From positions 62,001 through 126,000 of the forward strand of contig NZ_LYBV02000001.1 of NCBI RefSeq assembly GCF_001660705.2: 64,000 bases of DNA. The letters run 5' to 3'. Shown piece after piece: positions 39,695-49,446 of this stretch. The notes below the pieces were generated by a model. The model was not told the DNA's origin and made no database searches. It saw only the letters and a list, made by a program, of their open reading frames with translations. The position numbers and the translations under genes are program-made. Numbering within the stretch: position 1 is the first letter of the stretch; each line of letters starts with the position of its first letter. The stretch is from Saccharicrinis aurantiacus (GTDB lineage: Bacteria; Bacteroidota; Bacteroidia; Bacteroidales; Marinilabiliaceae).

Positions 39695-40510
39695 TTACTT
39701 CGTTATTTCCGAAGTCAACGGATACCTAGCCCCTTCAACATCAACAAACATAGCTTTAACAGAGCCTACTAAAATCTTAGCTTCAACAACTACTGGTATA
39801 CGGTTTTTATCATCTGTAACATAAACAGTCATTCCTTCTCCTGATGAGAATATGGTGCCTTCTACTAACAGAGGTGTGAATTTTAAGCATCTAAATTTGC
39901 GTCCGTTGCGTGTCTTCACTTCTTGTTTACCTAGGTAACGAATGTATAGGTCGTGTATTTCTCCATCTACAATCATTCTAATGGGTATTTTATCGCCTTC
40001 GTTATAGTTTGAGAAGTCAAGGTTGCGCGCCTTATAAACCATCGTAATTAAGTCTCCTGTGCAATCTTTTAATTCAATGGAGGCATCTTTGTAGTTTGCA
40101 GGCTCTCCTTTGCTAATGTGAGTGTCAACTTTGTTATTTTCGTAATCAAAGTTATATTGATGGTGCGACACTGTGCTGCCTTCTTTTGTAACTCTATTAA
40201 AGAAAAGAGGGTTGAAATTACTCTTATCTATGTAAGTTTCAAAGGTATCCCTAACTGTCATGAATTTATCGTAACTAGGATATGTTTTTCCGTAGGCAGA
40301 TAAAAACCATGTGTCTTTATCATTATACGTTTTATCCTCCACTGAGAAGTGAACAATACCTGCATTTATCCATATAAAATGCCAATTATAATAAGCATGG
40401 TAGGTTACCACTTCGCCTGATTGAAAAGCAAAATTAGTTACATTACATTGGCTATAGCTATTTTGTAGTAAGCCTACGAATAAAGCAATTACGAAAAGTA
40501 GTTTGCGCAC
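39695..40510 (-). CDS. DUF3108 family exported protein
   Basis: Protein of 271 residues with signal peptide MRKLLFVIALFVGLLQNSYSQ. The body is beta-rich with the DUF3108 pattern FQSGEVVTYHAYYNWHFIWINAGIVHFSVED (about 28-58) and later GRKFRCLKFTPLLVEGTIFSSGEGMTVYVTDDKNRIPV. The function of the family is unknown; it is periplasmic or on the outer membrane. It ends a minus-strand run starting at cytochrome b, with a 57-nt gap upstream. Confidence 0.88.
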   Translation of the reverse strand: MRKLLFVIALFVGLLQNSYSQCNVTNFAFQSGEVVTYHAYYNWHFIWINAGIVHFSVEDKTYNDKDTWFLSAYGKTYPSYDKFMTVRDTFETYIDKSNFNPLFFNRVTKEGSTVSHHQYNFDYENNKVDTHISKGEPANYKDASIELKDCTGDLITMVYKARNLDFSNYNEGDKIPIRMIVDGEIHDLYIRYLGKQEVKTRNGRKFRCLKFTPLLVEGTIFSSGEGMTVYVTDDKNRIPVVVEAKILVGSVKAMFVDVEGARYPLTSEITK

Positions 40511-40567
40511 TAGTTTGTTATTTAGTAATACTCAATAATGAGTTTATGGAGTCAAAACAATTTCGTA

Positions 40568-40879
40568 TTAATGATTCACAGGACCTATGTTGGATTCAAT
40601 GGCTTCAATTTTTGATTCCATTCTTCCCATTTCTCCTTTTCTGGCATCAATTGTTATGCTCGAATAAACTCTTTCATGATCTTTCTCAAGCAAAGAGTAT
40701 GCCTTGTTTACAATTTCCAAGGCTTCCTGCATGGTTTCGGTTTCTACAGTAGTGCTCATGGGGCTCAGTTTATAGCTGACTCCACTTTTTTTAATCATAT
40801 CTAAAACCTGACTAACGGCTTTGCTTTTGCTAATGCCAGCATCTGTTGGAAACATGGCAAAATTGAGTAAAACTGACAT
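40568..40879 (-). CDS. MTH1187/YqgV-type thiamine-binding protein
   Basis: Protein of 103 residues with the family's alternating charged strands. It begins MSVLLNFAMFPTDAGISKSKAVSQVLDMIKKSGVSYKLSPMSTTVE and contains YSSITIDARKGEMGRMESKIEAIE near the end. It has the ferredoxin-like fold of MTH1187, and some homologues bind thiamine or its pyrimidine part. A role in thiamine handling is from the family only. It lies between the DUF3108 and Ig-like genes on the same strand. Confidence 0.88.
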   Translation of the reverse strand: MSVLLNFAMFPTDAGISKSKAVSQVLDMIKKSGVSYKLSPMSTTVETETMQEALEIVNKAYSLLEKDHERVYSSITIDARKGEMGRMESKIEAIESNIGPVNH

Positions 40880-40943
40880 ATTGTTGTATTTAAAATATTA
40901 AAGACACCTTAGTTACTAACACCTAACACCTAGCACCTAGTAT

Positions 40944-42749
40944 TTATTCTCTCTTTTTCGCTTTTCGATTGTTTTTAACAAACTCGTAGATGTCAAATTC
41001 GTATGGATCCCATGATATTTCTACATCCCAGTTCGCTCTTACGTTAACAGGCTCTGCATAGTAATATACTTTTTCTGGTTGACGTTTCTCAGAGTAATCA
41101 CCCGGATCCCATTGCCCATTCATATTTTCATCAATCACTAATTTTATGATGTATGAACTAGGTTTGATGTATTGAAATGCTAATTTTCCTGATGCTGGAA
41201 CATACTTTTGTTGTAATATATTTCCTGAGGCATCTTGTAGTTGTATCAGCCAATTTTCTTCAGAGTTAGCAATATCTAAAAGGAATAATCCGTAGCTGTC
41301 GAGTTTCTTTACCGAAAATTGACTGCCAATAGAATCGGTATGTAGGCCATAAATATCAGTAATGGCTAATGAGTCTATCCCAAAACTATATTGCCCTCCT
41401 GGAGTCCATCTTGTTTTTACCCAGTATTTGCGTTTAAAGAAAGCATCTTGTTCTAATTCAAAGTCAAGTTGCTCGGTAATCGTATCTATTTGTTGGTATA
41501 AGTATAGCTTCTCTCTATCAATATTAGCAATTGGCGTAGGCATTATAAAGGCATAGTTGCTATAAACATCAACTTGCGATGATGATTTCTGAACTTTAAG
41601 CATTTCTTTTTTCTCAACTTGATCTTTATCGCGTTTACGCTTACGTTCTTTTTTTACAAACTCAAAATGGAACATAGTTAATGTATCACGCATTAAAGCG
41701 GGATTAAATAACGTATCTAAAGCCATGTAGTTGAGTTCTACCTTTAGCGTATCTTTTTTATAAAGGTTGCTATCAGCTACCCAAACTAATACAGTATCAT
41801 TATTTACAGAAGGTTCGTAAATGGCCCAATCAGGTCCAACAACGGTATCTATTGGCGTAATCTTAAATTCTTCAGCAGGATTGTTGAAAAAGAACGACAT
41901 GGTATTTTTTGTCTTTCTTTCGTTACCTAGCATATATTGGTTCCCATTGTCTTCTGTAAACAAAAACATTCTTACGTCATTAGGGCTATACACAAGCTGA
42001 TCGTAATAGTATATGGAATCTTCTGAAATTGTATCTGCAAATTCAACGTATTCCATCGATGGCGATACGATTGAGTCGAACCAAGCAATTTGTTCTGCTG
42101 GCTGATCAAACATGTAATTGTTATTGGCATCACCAAGTGCATATAATCTATATTCGCCCGGACTTAAGTTTTTAAGAGCAAAAAAGCCTTCTTCGTCTGT
42201 TTTAGCAAGACGTTCAGGTACGCTATTGGTAAAGGCAGTATCGTTTAAATTTTTGTGCGCTAAAATCAGTATGCCTTCCATTGGGGATAAATCTTCAGCA
42301 TCCCAAAGATTACCCATTATGGCAAATGAATCTACCACTTCTCCGGTTGAAAACGAAAATACAAAACTTGGAATTGGGTTACCTTCATTATTATCTTGTA
42401 TGGCATTACCAAAGTCGAAAGTATAGGTAGTGTTTTCCTGAAATTCTTCTTCTTCGTCTAGTTTAATTCTAAGTTTTGCACCTCTAGCATCTATTGCAGG
42501 GCGCTTTTTAAGAGGTGGCGAAGTAACAAATTTATTGAATACATCATCAAGCTTAATAATTTCATCAAACTCAATGTTAATTGTTTTTTTGCGGTAATTG
42601 AGTGCATTAAGCTCAGGAGTTGATTTCTTTACAACTGGTGGCGTTTCATCCTTTGGTCCACCCGTTGGAAAACCTGGGTTAGCGCATGAGTATGCAATAA
42701 TTATTAAGGCAACTATTGCAGGTATAAAACTATATTTGGTATTATGCAT
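40944..42749 (-). CDS. Ig-like domain lipoprotein (SbsA-Ig type)
   Basis: Protein of 601 residues with lipobox (IAYSC, Cys22), then the family-typical FPTGGPKDETPPVVKKSTPE. An SbsA-type Ig-like domain is at about 31-130 (INIEFDEIIKLDDVFNKFVTSPP). A carboxypeptidase-regulatory-like segment with FALKNLSPGEYRLYALGDANNN is at about 190-210, and another Ig-like part lies near the end. It would be an outer-membrane lipoprotein of unknown function. It starts 39 nt after the octaheme gene stop, so it may belong to the same transcript. Confidence 0.85.
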   Translation of the reverse strand: MHNTKYSFIPAIVALIIIAYSCANPGFPTGGPKDETPPVVKKSTPELNALNYRKKTINIEFDEIIKLDDVFNKFVTSPPLKKRPAIDARGAKLRIKLDEEEEFQENTTYTFDFGNAIQDNNEGNPIPSFVFSFSTGEVVDSFAIMGNLWDAEDLSPMEGILILAHKNLNDTAFTNSVPERLAKTDEEGFFALKNLSPGEYRLYALGDANNNYMFDQPAEQIAWFDSIVSPSMEYVEFADTISEDSIYYYDQLVYSPNDVRMFLFTEDNGNQYMLGNERKTKNTMSFFFNNPAEEFKITPIDTVVGPDWAIYEPSVNNDTVLVWVADSNLYKKDTLKVELNYMALDTLFNPALMRDTLTMFHFEFVKKERKRKRDKDQVEKKEMLKVQKSSSQVDVYSNYAFIMPTPIANIDREKLYLYQQIDTITEQLDFELEQDAFFKRKYWVKTRWTPGGQYSFGIDSLAITDIYGLHTDSIGSQFSVKKLDSYGLFLLDIANSEENWLIQLQDASGNILQQKYVPASGKLAFQYIKPSSYIIKLVIDENMNGQWDPGDYSEKRQPEKVYYYAEPVNVRANWDVEISWDPYEFDIYEFVKNNRKAKKRE

Positions 42750-42788
42750 ATCGGTTTAATATTTTAAAACTCAAACAAAAGAATAAAA

Positions 42789-45080
42789 CTATTTAATTAA
42801 AGCTTCAATTTGTGCTTTATCTTGAATATTCGGGAATTTTGCAAGTATGGTTTTAGCTGTTGCTTTTGTTTTATCGGCTTTATTATTTTTCATATATAAA
42901 TTTAATAATGCCATATAGTTGTTTGCATCATTTGGATTGATGTTTATAGCTTTATTTAAGTATTTTTCAGCATTAGCTAGTTCGTTTTTAAAGTCGTACA
43001 TCATTGCTATGTTATACATTACTCTAGGATTATCAGGAGATAATTTAGCAGCCTTTAATAGGTAAGTCATTGACTCATCATAGCGTTGTCGTTCTGATAA
43101 AAACAAGGCATAAGTAAAGGTTGTTGATCCATCCTCAGGTGAATGTTTTAAGTAGTCGAGCAATAGCTTTTCTGCTTTGTTGTGCTCTCCTTTGTTGTTG
43201 TACAAGATGGCCAAGTTAACTTTAATAGCGTGTAATTCGGGATCTTGTTTTAGTGCTCTGATATAAAATTTCTCAGCCTGTTGCACATTATTGGTATTGT
43301 AATAAAAATTAGCCAAGTTGAACTTTCCTGATGGGAAATCAGCGCTATACTCTAATGCAGCCTTATAATCCTTATTGGCTTTGGCAAACTGTTTTTTATA
43401 TTTTGCTGGTATCTGATCTTGCGAAACATTATTAAGCTTTGTAGCCGCTTCAATTCTCATGGCTCGTGTGGGATCACTTAATTTATCTAATACCTTATCA
43501 AGCGATTTTTCATCATCAACCATTAAAGCTTGCAGTGCATTGTACCTAATGTGGCCGTTGAAATCATTCATAGCTTGATAAAGAATCTCTTTACTACGAG
43601 TTTGATAATGACGGCCCATATAACTAATAGCTGTAGCTCTAACAATCTCAGGATATACTTCGTCGTTATAAATATTAACTAAGCCTTCGTATCCAGCATC
43701 ACTTCCTGTTAAAGCCTCTTTGAAAGCCTCACCATATTGTGATTTCTTACTAGTTCCGTGCCATTTGTCAACGTTATCCATAGCCCATTGGGTTGATTTA
43801 TCGGCATGGCATTGATTACAGGCATTTGGTGTTCCTAGTGTTTTGGTTAAATCCGGACGAGGAACTCTAAAACTGTGATCGTTTCTGTAATCCGGTCCCA
43901 TATAAAATTTAGCAGGCATGTGGCAATTGATACAGCGTGTACCTTCGCCAACCTCAAACTTTACTCCATCATCAGCAATAACAGCTTCTCCACTTTCGCC
44001 ATATCCTTTATGGAAGTGATGATTATAAGTATCGTAATCATCGGCACGGTGGCATTGTGTACAAAGTCTGTTGTCTTCGAAATGACGTTTGGTACTGTGT
44101 ACATCATGGCAATCGTTACACTTCACATCGCGCATGTACATTTTACTTTGCGTAAATGAACCATACACATAATCTTCATCCAATATTTGACCATCAATAT
44201 GGTAATTATCTGGCATAGGAAGATTTGGGATAGAGTGATTGTAAATGTCAGCACTGTGGTGGAAATCAGACATAGAACCTCTTCGTGTATGGCATCGCAT
44301 ACATAAATCAACATATTCTTTGTTGTCAATTCCGCTGGTTTTTAGTACTAAACCGTAGTTGTTATCTGTATCTCGGGCATATTCTGCTTTAGCAGCCCAT
44401 TTTAAGTGATTGGAAGCTGGCCCGTGACAAGCCTCACAACTTACATTTATCTCACTCCAAGTGGTATTATAGCTATCCGACTCAACATCGTATCCTTTTA
44501 CCAAGTTTGTAGAGTGGCAATCGGCACACATCCCATTCCAGTTTTGAGCTTGGTTGGTCCAGTGTAACCAGTTTGTACTTTCAATCATTTCAGTAGGATA
44601 CACCTCAGTGGCCATATGGTACCACTTGTTGTTTTTTGAATCCCAAGTAATTGGTAAACACTGTAAGCGACCTCTGCTAAACTCAATTAAATATTGTTGT
44701 AAAGGGTAGTAACCGAAGGTGTATTTAATCTCGAACTCTTCCATTTCACCAGATTCTCCATCTGTGTAAACCATGAACTTACCATCTTTCTTATACATTT
44801 TATGGGTCATCCCATTGTACTCTAAAGTTTGGTTATTAAAGTCGCCAAGTACTGTAGAATCGTTTACATGTTGCATGGCTTTATCATGATCAGAGCCCAC
44901 CCAACTATTGTATTCGTTTAGGTGACATTCTTTACAAGTTTCTTTACCCACAAATTGCGCTTCCTCATTAAGCGGTTCTGTACCCTGGTAGGTTCTGATA
45001 ACCGTATATAGCGGAATAGTTATGATGGTAACTAAAAGTGCAATTAAGCTGATACGTTCTATTTTTTTACGATTCTCCAT
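42789..45080 (-). CDS. Octaheme c-type cytochrome with C-terminal TPRs
   Basis: Protein of 763 residues with an N-terminal membrane anchor or uncleaved signal (about 8-27). Eight CxxCH motifs follow, among them CKECH, CADCH, CEACH, CMRCH, CNDCH, CTQCH, CINCH and CNQCH (about residues 37-430). The second half has HEAT-like helices (about 450-560) and about five TPRs (about 580-760). It would carry electrons in the periplasm. Its ATG overlaps the Rieske stop codon (TAATG), and cytochrome b is the gene before, so it probably takes the place of cytochrome c1. The final acceptor is unknown. Confidence 0.88.
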   Translation of the reverse strand: MENRKKIERISLIALLVTIITIPLYTVIRTYQGTEPLNEEAQFVGKETCKECHLNEYNSWVGSDHDKAMQHVNDSTVLGDFNNQTLEYNGMTHKMYKKDGKFMVYTDGESGEMEEFEIKYTFGYYPLQQYLIEFSRGRLQCLPITWDSKNNKWYHMATEVYPTEMIESTNWLHWTNQAQNWNGMCADCHSTNLVKGYDVESDSYNTTWSEINVSCEACHGPASNHLKWAAKAEYARDTDNNYGLVLKTSGIDNKEYVDLCMRCHTRRGSMSDFHHSADIYNHSIPNLPMPDNYHIDGQILDEDYVYGSFTQSKMYMRDVKCNDCHDVHSTKRHFEDNRLCTQCHRADDYDTYNHHFHKGYGESGEAVIADDGVKFEVGEGTRCINCHMPAKFYMGPDYRNDHSFRVPRPDLTKTLGTPNACNQCHADKSTQWAMDNVDKWHGTSKKSQYGEAFKEALTGSDAGYEGLVNIYNDEVYPEIVRATAISYMGRHYQTRSKEILYQAMNDFNGHIRYNALQALMVDDEKSLDKVLDKLSDPTRAMRIEAATKLNNVSQDQIPAKYKKQFAKANKDYKAALEYSADFPSGKFNLANFYYNTNNVQQAEKFYIRALKQDPELHAIKVNLAILYNNKGEHNKAEKLLLDYLKHSPEDGSTTFTYALFLSERQRYDESMTYLLKAAKLSPDNPRVMYNIAMMYDFKNELANAEKYLNKAININPNDANNYMALLNLYMKNNKADKTKATAKTILAKFPNIQDKAQIEALIK

Positions 45081-45535
45081 TATGCGTAAGTTAATTGCGA
45101 TTTTAAGTAGGATGTTCTTTTAAATGGTTTAGTGGTATCAATTAATACTTCACCATTTTCAATGATAACCGGAAATAAATCAAGCGGGCGAGTTGCTGGC
45201 GCGGCCATTACTTCTCCGTATTTATTAAATTTTGATGCGTGGCAAGGGCATGCAAAGCCTTTACTATCTTGATTAACTACACAGCCTAGGTGTGTGCATT
45301 TAATTGACATTGCAAGAAATCCTCCATCTTCAAATCGTCTTAAAAAGAATTGATTTGATAAATAAGGATAGGTCTTTCCGTTTGAGAAGTTCTCGGCACT
45401 ACCCGCATTAAACAATTCCTTTTCGTTACTACTAACACTTGATTTGTTAATGCCTCCTTTAATAAGGTATATCGCTTCTAAGGCAGCAATTCCTGCCAAT
45501 AGACGTTTTATGAATTTTCTTCTGTTGAATTTCAT
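45080..45535 (-). CDS. Rieske [2Fe-2S] protein
   Basis: Protein of 151 residues. A Tat-type start ([10 protein letters not shown]) lies before a hydrophobic helix that serves as signal or anchor. The cluster site is CTHLGC (Cys80, His82, Cys85) and CPCH (Cys96, Cys98, His99): Cys80, His82, Cys96 and His99 should bind the cluster, and Cys85 and Cys98 should form the disulfide. It should transfer electrons from quinol to the octaheme cytochrome. It lies 33 nt behind cytochrome b and overlaps the octaheme gene by 1 base. Confidence 0.93.
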   Translation of the reverse strand: MKFNRRKFIKRLLAGIAALEAIYLIKGGINKSSVSSNEKELFNAGSAENFSNGKTYPYLSNQFFLRRFEDGGFLAMSIKCTHLGCVVNQDSKGFACPCHASKFNKYGEVMAAPATRPLDLFPVIIENGEVLIDTTKPFKRTSYLKSQLTYA

Positions 45536-45568
45536 TTTATTTTCAATGTAAACGGAAAAGTAATCAAA

Positions 45569-46852
45569 TTAAAAAATTAAAGTCATTCCTTCACCTCTAA
45601 GCAGCAACGAAATAAATAACATGGATAGGTATGAAGAAAGAAGAATGCTTGTGCATGCCAATAATATTTCTGTATTCTCAGCTTGTTTTTTTGCCTTCCA
45701 AAAATATACATAAGCACCCATTGGTAGCATGTAAGCTAAAAATGGCAATATACCGTTACTAATCCACATTGGCCACGAGGTAAACCATAGCTGAAAGTGT
45801 AAAAAGTGATCGAGTAGGTATATTAATACAAAAGTAAAAACAAAGGAAACAATGCTTGATTGTATGGTAATTTGTTTGCCTAATGGCGAATTAAACCAAA
45901 CGCCAACGTTTAAATTCTTTACTCTAAAAAATGGCAGATAAACAAAGAAAGCAGTTACAGCTAAAGGAACCAATACCGCACCAAAAACTGGGTGAAGGTG
46001 GAGTAGTAATTCTTGAGCTCCCAAGAAATACCAGGGTGCTTTACTTGGGTTTGGACTTACCAAAGGGTTGGCTTCTTCTAATAATGGGGCATGGTAAAAT
46101 GCCGATGTTAAAAATAATGCAGCAATAACAATAGCGGCTGCCATTATCTCAATCCAAATTAAATTTGGATTTACATTAACTTTCTCTGGTTTCTCTATTT
46201 TAGGTAGTGCAACACCTCCTGCTTTTCTGATTAACCAAAAATGCATACTCATTAATACTATAAATAATAGAGGTAGTATGCCCGTATGTAATGTATAAAA
46301 GTTTAATAAAGTTTGTTCATCAACTGTTGAACTGCCACGCACCATATCAGCTAATGGAACACCAATAAAAGGAATGTATTCGATGATCTGAGTAACTACA
46401 GTAACTGCCCAAAATGCCAACTGATCCCATGGTAAAAGGTAGCCTGTGAAACTTGCTGCTACCACAAAAAACATCATTACTAAACCATAAATCCAGTTCT
46501 CGGCTCTCTTCTTAAAAATAGCCATAGAGTATATAACCCTTACCATATGTAAGAACGATACAATAATCATAAGTTTAGCTGACCAATGGTGTAAGTTGCG
46601 AAGAAAATGACCAAAGATAGTTTCTCTCTCCAAAGCTAATATTGAATCATAAGCTCCGGCAACAGATGGTACATACGAAAAACGTAATACCATTCCGGTA
46701 ACACAGAGTATTATAAACAATAATGCAGTTATGCCTCCTAAGCCAAATGTTCGTGTAAATTTTACAGCCCGAGCATCAATTTTTATGGGATGCAGGTGAA
46801 GAAGGAAATTTTCAATGGACTTCGGAAAGTTAATAGCTTTTTTATCTTTCAT
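45569..46852 (-). CDS. Cytochrome b, full-length
   Basis: Quinol-oxidising membrane subunit of 427 residues. The N-domain has two conserved His pairs: NLHHWSAK plus FLHMVRV, and TLHTG plus SMHFWLIRK. The C-domain has three or more helices and PWYFLGAQELLLHLHP where classic b-type proteins read PEWY; the Glu is replaced. Such variants are common in cytochromes b that use low-potential menaquinol, in line with an anaerobic or microaerobic lifestyle. The domains are fused as in bc1 rather than split as in b6f. It is the first gene of the operon. Confidence 0.92.
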   Translation of the reverse strand: MKDKKAINFPKSIENFLLHLHPIKIDARAVKFTRTFGLGGITALLFIILCVTGMVLRFSYVPSVAGAYDSILALERETIFGHFLRNLHHWSAKLMIIVSFLHMVRVIYSMAIFKKRAENWIYGLVMMFFVVAASFTGYLLPWDQLAFWAVTVVTQIIEYIPFIGVPLADMVRGSSTVDEQTLLNFYTLHTGILPLLFIVLMSMHFWLIRKAGGVALPKIEKPEKVNVNPNLIWIEIMAAAIVIAALFLTSAFYHAPLLEEANPLVSPNPSKAPWYFLGAQELLLHLHPVFGAVLVPLAVTAFFVYLPFFRVKNLNVGVWFNSPLGKQITIQSSIVSFVFTFVLIYLLDHFLHFQLWFTSWPMWISNGILPFLAYMLPMGAYVYFWKAKKQAENTEILLACTSILLSSYLSMLFISLLLRGEGMTLIF

Positions 46853-47089
46853 TATTGAATGACTTGTAGTTTCAATTTGAACAATATGACAAAGAAAGCC
46901 AAAAAGCTGCTAAAGTGAAAATGATATTCCAATAGATTGTTAGGCTATTGGATAATAGACATTATACTTTCTTAAAGTTGCTTTAGGTTAGGTGATTATA
47001 AGAATTGCCTTTTACAAAACAAGCATCATTTAATAAGACGAAAAGCTAAGGTAGTTAAAGAGTTTAAGGTTTTTAGCTAGAGTTAGGAA
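46853..47089. other. Promoter region of the cytochrome b operon
   Basis: About 240 nt without a gene between cytochrome b and the permease. It presumably contains the promoter of the b/Rieske/octaheme operon and the end of the arsenic-type cassette. I found no exact TAnnTTTG and no obvious terminator in it. Confidence 0.35.
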
Positions 47090-48190
47090 TTAAAGAATAA
47101 GGTTAAAAAGATAACCCAAAGCAACGATAAACACGGTTATTGTCCCGAAAAATATAATAATAAGCTTCCATGTCATCACCTTTTTTAACAGGGTGGCTTC
47201 AGGTAAAGAAAGTCCGACTATTGCCATCATAAATGCAATTGCAGTGCCTAGAGGTACGCCCTTGGCAACAAAAACTTGAATGACAGGAACAATTCCGGCT
47301 GCATTAGCATACATGGGTACAGCTAGAATTACGGCTAATGGCACTGCATACCATTTGTCAGCTGAAAGATAACTTGCGAATAAGTTTTCAGGAACATAGC
47401 CATGCATAGCGGCTCCTATTGCAATGCCAATAATTACATACACTATTACTTTACGAACAATGCTCCAACCTTCTTCAATTATGGAAGGCAATCGATCTAT
47501 GAATGGTGTTTGCTCTGATTCCCAAACTTCTGTTTCTTTTTCAGAATTGGTCTGTATTTGTTTTACCCATTCGCTTAAATATCTATCTAGTTTAAACTTT
47601 CCTAGGATATAGCCTCCGATTGATCCTAACAATATCCCGCTTAAGGTATACACCATTGTAGCTTTTACTCCAAACAAACCCAAAAACATGGCAACAGCAA
47701 CTTCATTAACAAGAGGTGAGGTAATTAAAAAAGAAAAAGTTACTCCCAATGGAATGCCTCCTTTAACTAAGCCGATAAAAAGTGGTATAGAGCTGCAGGA
47801 ACAGAATGGGGTAATAGCTCCAAAAAGTGCTGAAAAGAAGTATTGGAAACCATACATCTTTTTTGTGGTCAGATAAATCCGTAATCGATCTATAGGAAAG
47901 TAGGCATTTACTATTCCCATTAAGGTACTCACTAGAAATAGTAAAATAAGAATTTTGATGGTATCGTAAAAAAAGAAATTGATGGATTGCCCAAGGTGAG
48001 AGTCGGGGTTGAGTGTGAATAAATCATAAGTTACATAATCAACAATTGTAGCCAAGTAGTGGTATAACACTATCAAAGTAGGCAGAACAAGTGCAATGGA
48101 AGTTATGATATTGATTTTTCTTTTATTAGCAAGTTTATCTCCTTGGTCAGTATTGCTTTCAATGCTATATTCTTCAGTTGTAGATGGCAT
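47090..48190 (-). CDS. ArsP/YraQ-like permease
   Basis: Membrane protein of 366 residues with at least eight helices. It carries the family motif TPFCSCSSIPLFIGLVKGGIPLG (about 129-151), whose Cys residues may bind the substrate, and a second motif PMYANAAGIVPVIQVFVAKGVPLG (about 285-308). Relatives include ArsP, which exports trivalent organoarsenicals. Its place at the end of an ArsR-controlled cassette supports a metal or metalloid role, but the substrate is not visible. It lies 40 nt after the ArsG-like gene. Confidence 0.88.
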   Translation of the reverse strand: MPSTTEEYSIESNTDQGDKLANKRKINIITSIALVLPTLIVLYHYLATIVDYVTYDLFTLNPDSHLGQSINFFFYDTIKILILLFLVSTLMGIVNAYFPIDRLRIYLTTKKMYGFQYFFSALFGAITPFCSCSSIPLFIGLVKGGIPLGVTFSFLITSPLVNEVAVAMFLGLFGVKATMVYTLSGILLGSIGGYILGKFKLDRYLSEWVKQIQTNSEKETEVWESEQTPFIDRLPSIIEEGWSIVRKVIVYVIIGIAIGAAMHGYVPENLFASYLSADKWYAVPLAVILAVPMYANAAGIVPVIQVFVAKGVPLGTAIAFMMAIVGLSLPEATLLKKVMTWKLIIIFFGTITVFIVALGYLFNLIL

Positions 48191-48230
48191 AGTTTATTTA
48201 TATAGATAGTTATGAATTGGGTGAGTTATT

Positions 48231-48932
48231 TTATACGAAAAAGAATATGATACTTTGGTAGAGTCCAATACCAATAAACACAAGAGCAACAATTCTTCTA
48301 AACCAAGTTTCAAAGGTTTTGATGTTATTGTATACTTTTCCCAAAGACCCTACACTGAAAGCAATGAGCCATGCAAATAGGATAACAGGGATTCCTGTGG
48401 CTAGGGCAAAAATAATAGGAAGTATCAAGCCTCCTGTGCTGCTCATAGTCATGGGTATTAACATGCCAAAATACAATACGCCACTATAAGGACAAAAGGC
48501 TAGGGCAAATACAATACCCAATAAAAGCACTCCCCAAAAACCGGTATTTGATTTCTCTTCCATTTTTTCGCTGAGCGAGCCAAGTATTGCAATATTAAAG
48601 TTTAACACGCCCAACATAAATAAACCAATAACGATAAGGATTGGTCCAAGTAGTTTTTCGCCCCATTCTTGAACTATGCCACTCAATTGAAACTGATCTG
48701 CTCCCAAATAAAATACCATGCCTATGGCCGTATATGTAATGGCTCTGCCTAAAGTATATATAAGGCCATTTAAAAACACCTTGCGTTTGTCTTCTATATC
48801 TTTGCTGATGAATCCAATGGCGGTTATATTGGTAGCCAGTGGACATGGACTTATGGCAGTCATTAGTCCTAATAAAAATGCCGAAAAAATAGGGAACTGT
48901 GAGTTCTCAAGAAAGTTTTGTAAAAGCTCCAT
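48231..48932 (-). CDS. ArsG-like efflux permease (DsbD/CcdA type)
   Basis: Membrane protein of 233 residues with six helices, with SPCPLATN (about 28-35) and FCPYSGVLYFGMLIPM (about 146-161), the paired Cys-Pro sites of the CcdA/DsbD superfamily. This variant is known as ArsG, proposed as an efflux permease for trivalent aromatic arsenicals. It follows the ArsF-like gene with 1 nt between the stop and the start codon, so the two are translationally close. Alternative: a general thiol-electron carrier of the CcdA type. Confidence 0.85.
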   Translation of the reverse strand: MELLQNFLENSQFPIFSAFLLGLMTAISPCPLATNITAIGFISKDIEDKRKVFLNGLIYTLGRAITYTAIGMVFYLGADQFQLSGIVQEWGEKLLGPILIVIGLFMLGVLNFNIAILGSLSEKMEEKSNTGFWGVLLLGIVFALAFCPYSGVLYFGMLIPMTMSSTGGLILPIIFALATGIPVILFAWLIAFSVGSLGKVYNNIKTFETWFRRIVALVFIGIGLYQSIIFFFV

Positions 48933-48933
48933 T

Positions 48934-49425
48934 CTACAACATTGAATCTATGGTTGATTTAATTTTTTGTTTTAGCTTTTCAGGCTTTGTGCGCGCATTC
49001 ATAAAAGCATCGTTGGTTAAATTTACCACCTTGTCGCCTTTAATAATCAATAAAGTCTGTCCACTAATTTTATATTTTTCAATCATAAGGTTATCCTTAT
49101 TTTCATCTCTATTAATCGATGTAAATGATACGCTAGAGCCATAGAATTCTTTTAAACTTTCTTTTGTAACGGTTTCTACAGCCTCGCAGGTAGCGCATCT
49201 GCGTGTAGCATGAAAATAGTAAGCATTAATTACAGTAGAATCATTTTTAGTAGAGCAGCATCCTGTTTCGGCAGAATTACCTGCTTCTATTTTTGAAGCA
49301 CAACAACTTTCTGTTTGCCCTGTGTTTTCGGCTACAGTCTTTGTTTTTGAGTTTGAATTAGCGCAAGATTGAATAAATGTTGCCACTAATAATACGATGC
49401 TGAACTTGTAAATTGTGTTTATCAT
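48934..49425 (-). CDS. ArsF-like thiol-redox lipoprotein
   Basis: Protein of 163 residues with a lipobox (IQSC, Cys21) and Cys-rich stretches (CCASK, CCSTK) before a thioredoxin-like domain with CATC (in YYFHATRRCATCEAVE, about 70-85). It fits the ArsF family, taken as the subunit that, with ArsE, helps reduce nitro-aromatic arsenicals. It is probably bound to the outer face of the inner membrane. The cassette order (thioredoxin-like, ArsF, ArsG) follows the arsEFG order. Confidence 0.85.
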   Translation of the reverse strand: MINTIYKFSIVLLVATFIQSCANSNSKTKTVAENTGQTESCCASKIEAGNSAETGCCSTKNDSTVINAYYFHATRRCATCEAVETVTKESLKEFYGSSVSFTSINRDENKDNLMIEKYKISGQTLLIIKGDKVVNLTNDAFMNARTKPEKLKQKIKSTIDSML

Positions 49426-49446
49426 CTGAGTATATATTGAGCTTTA

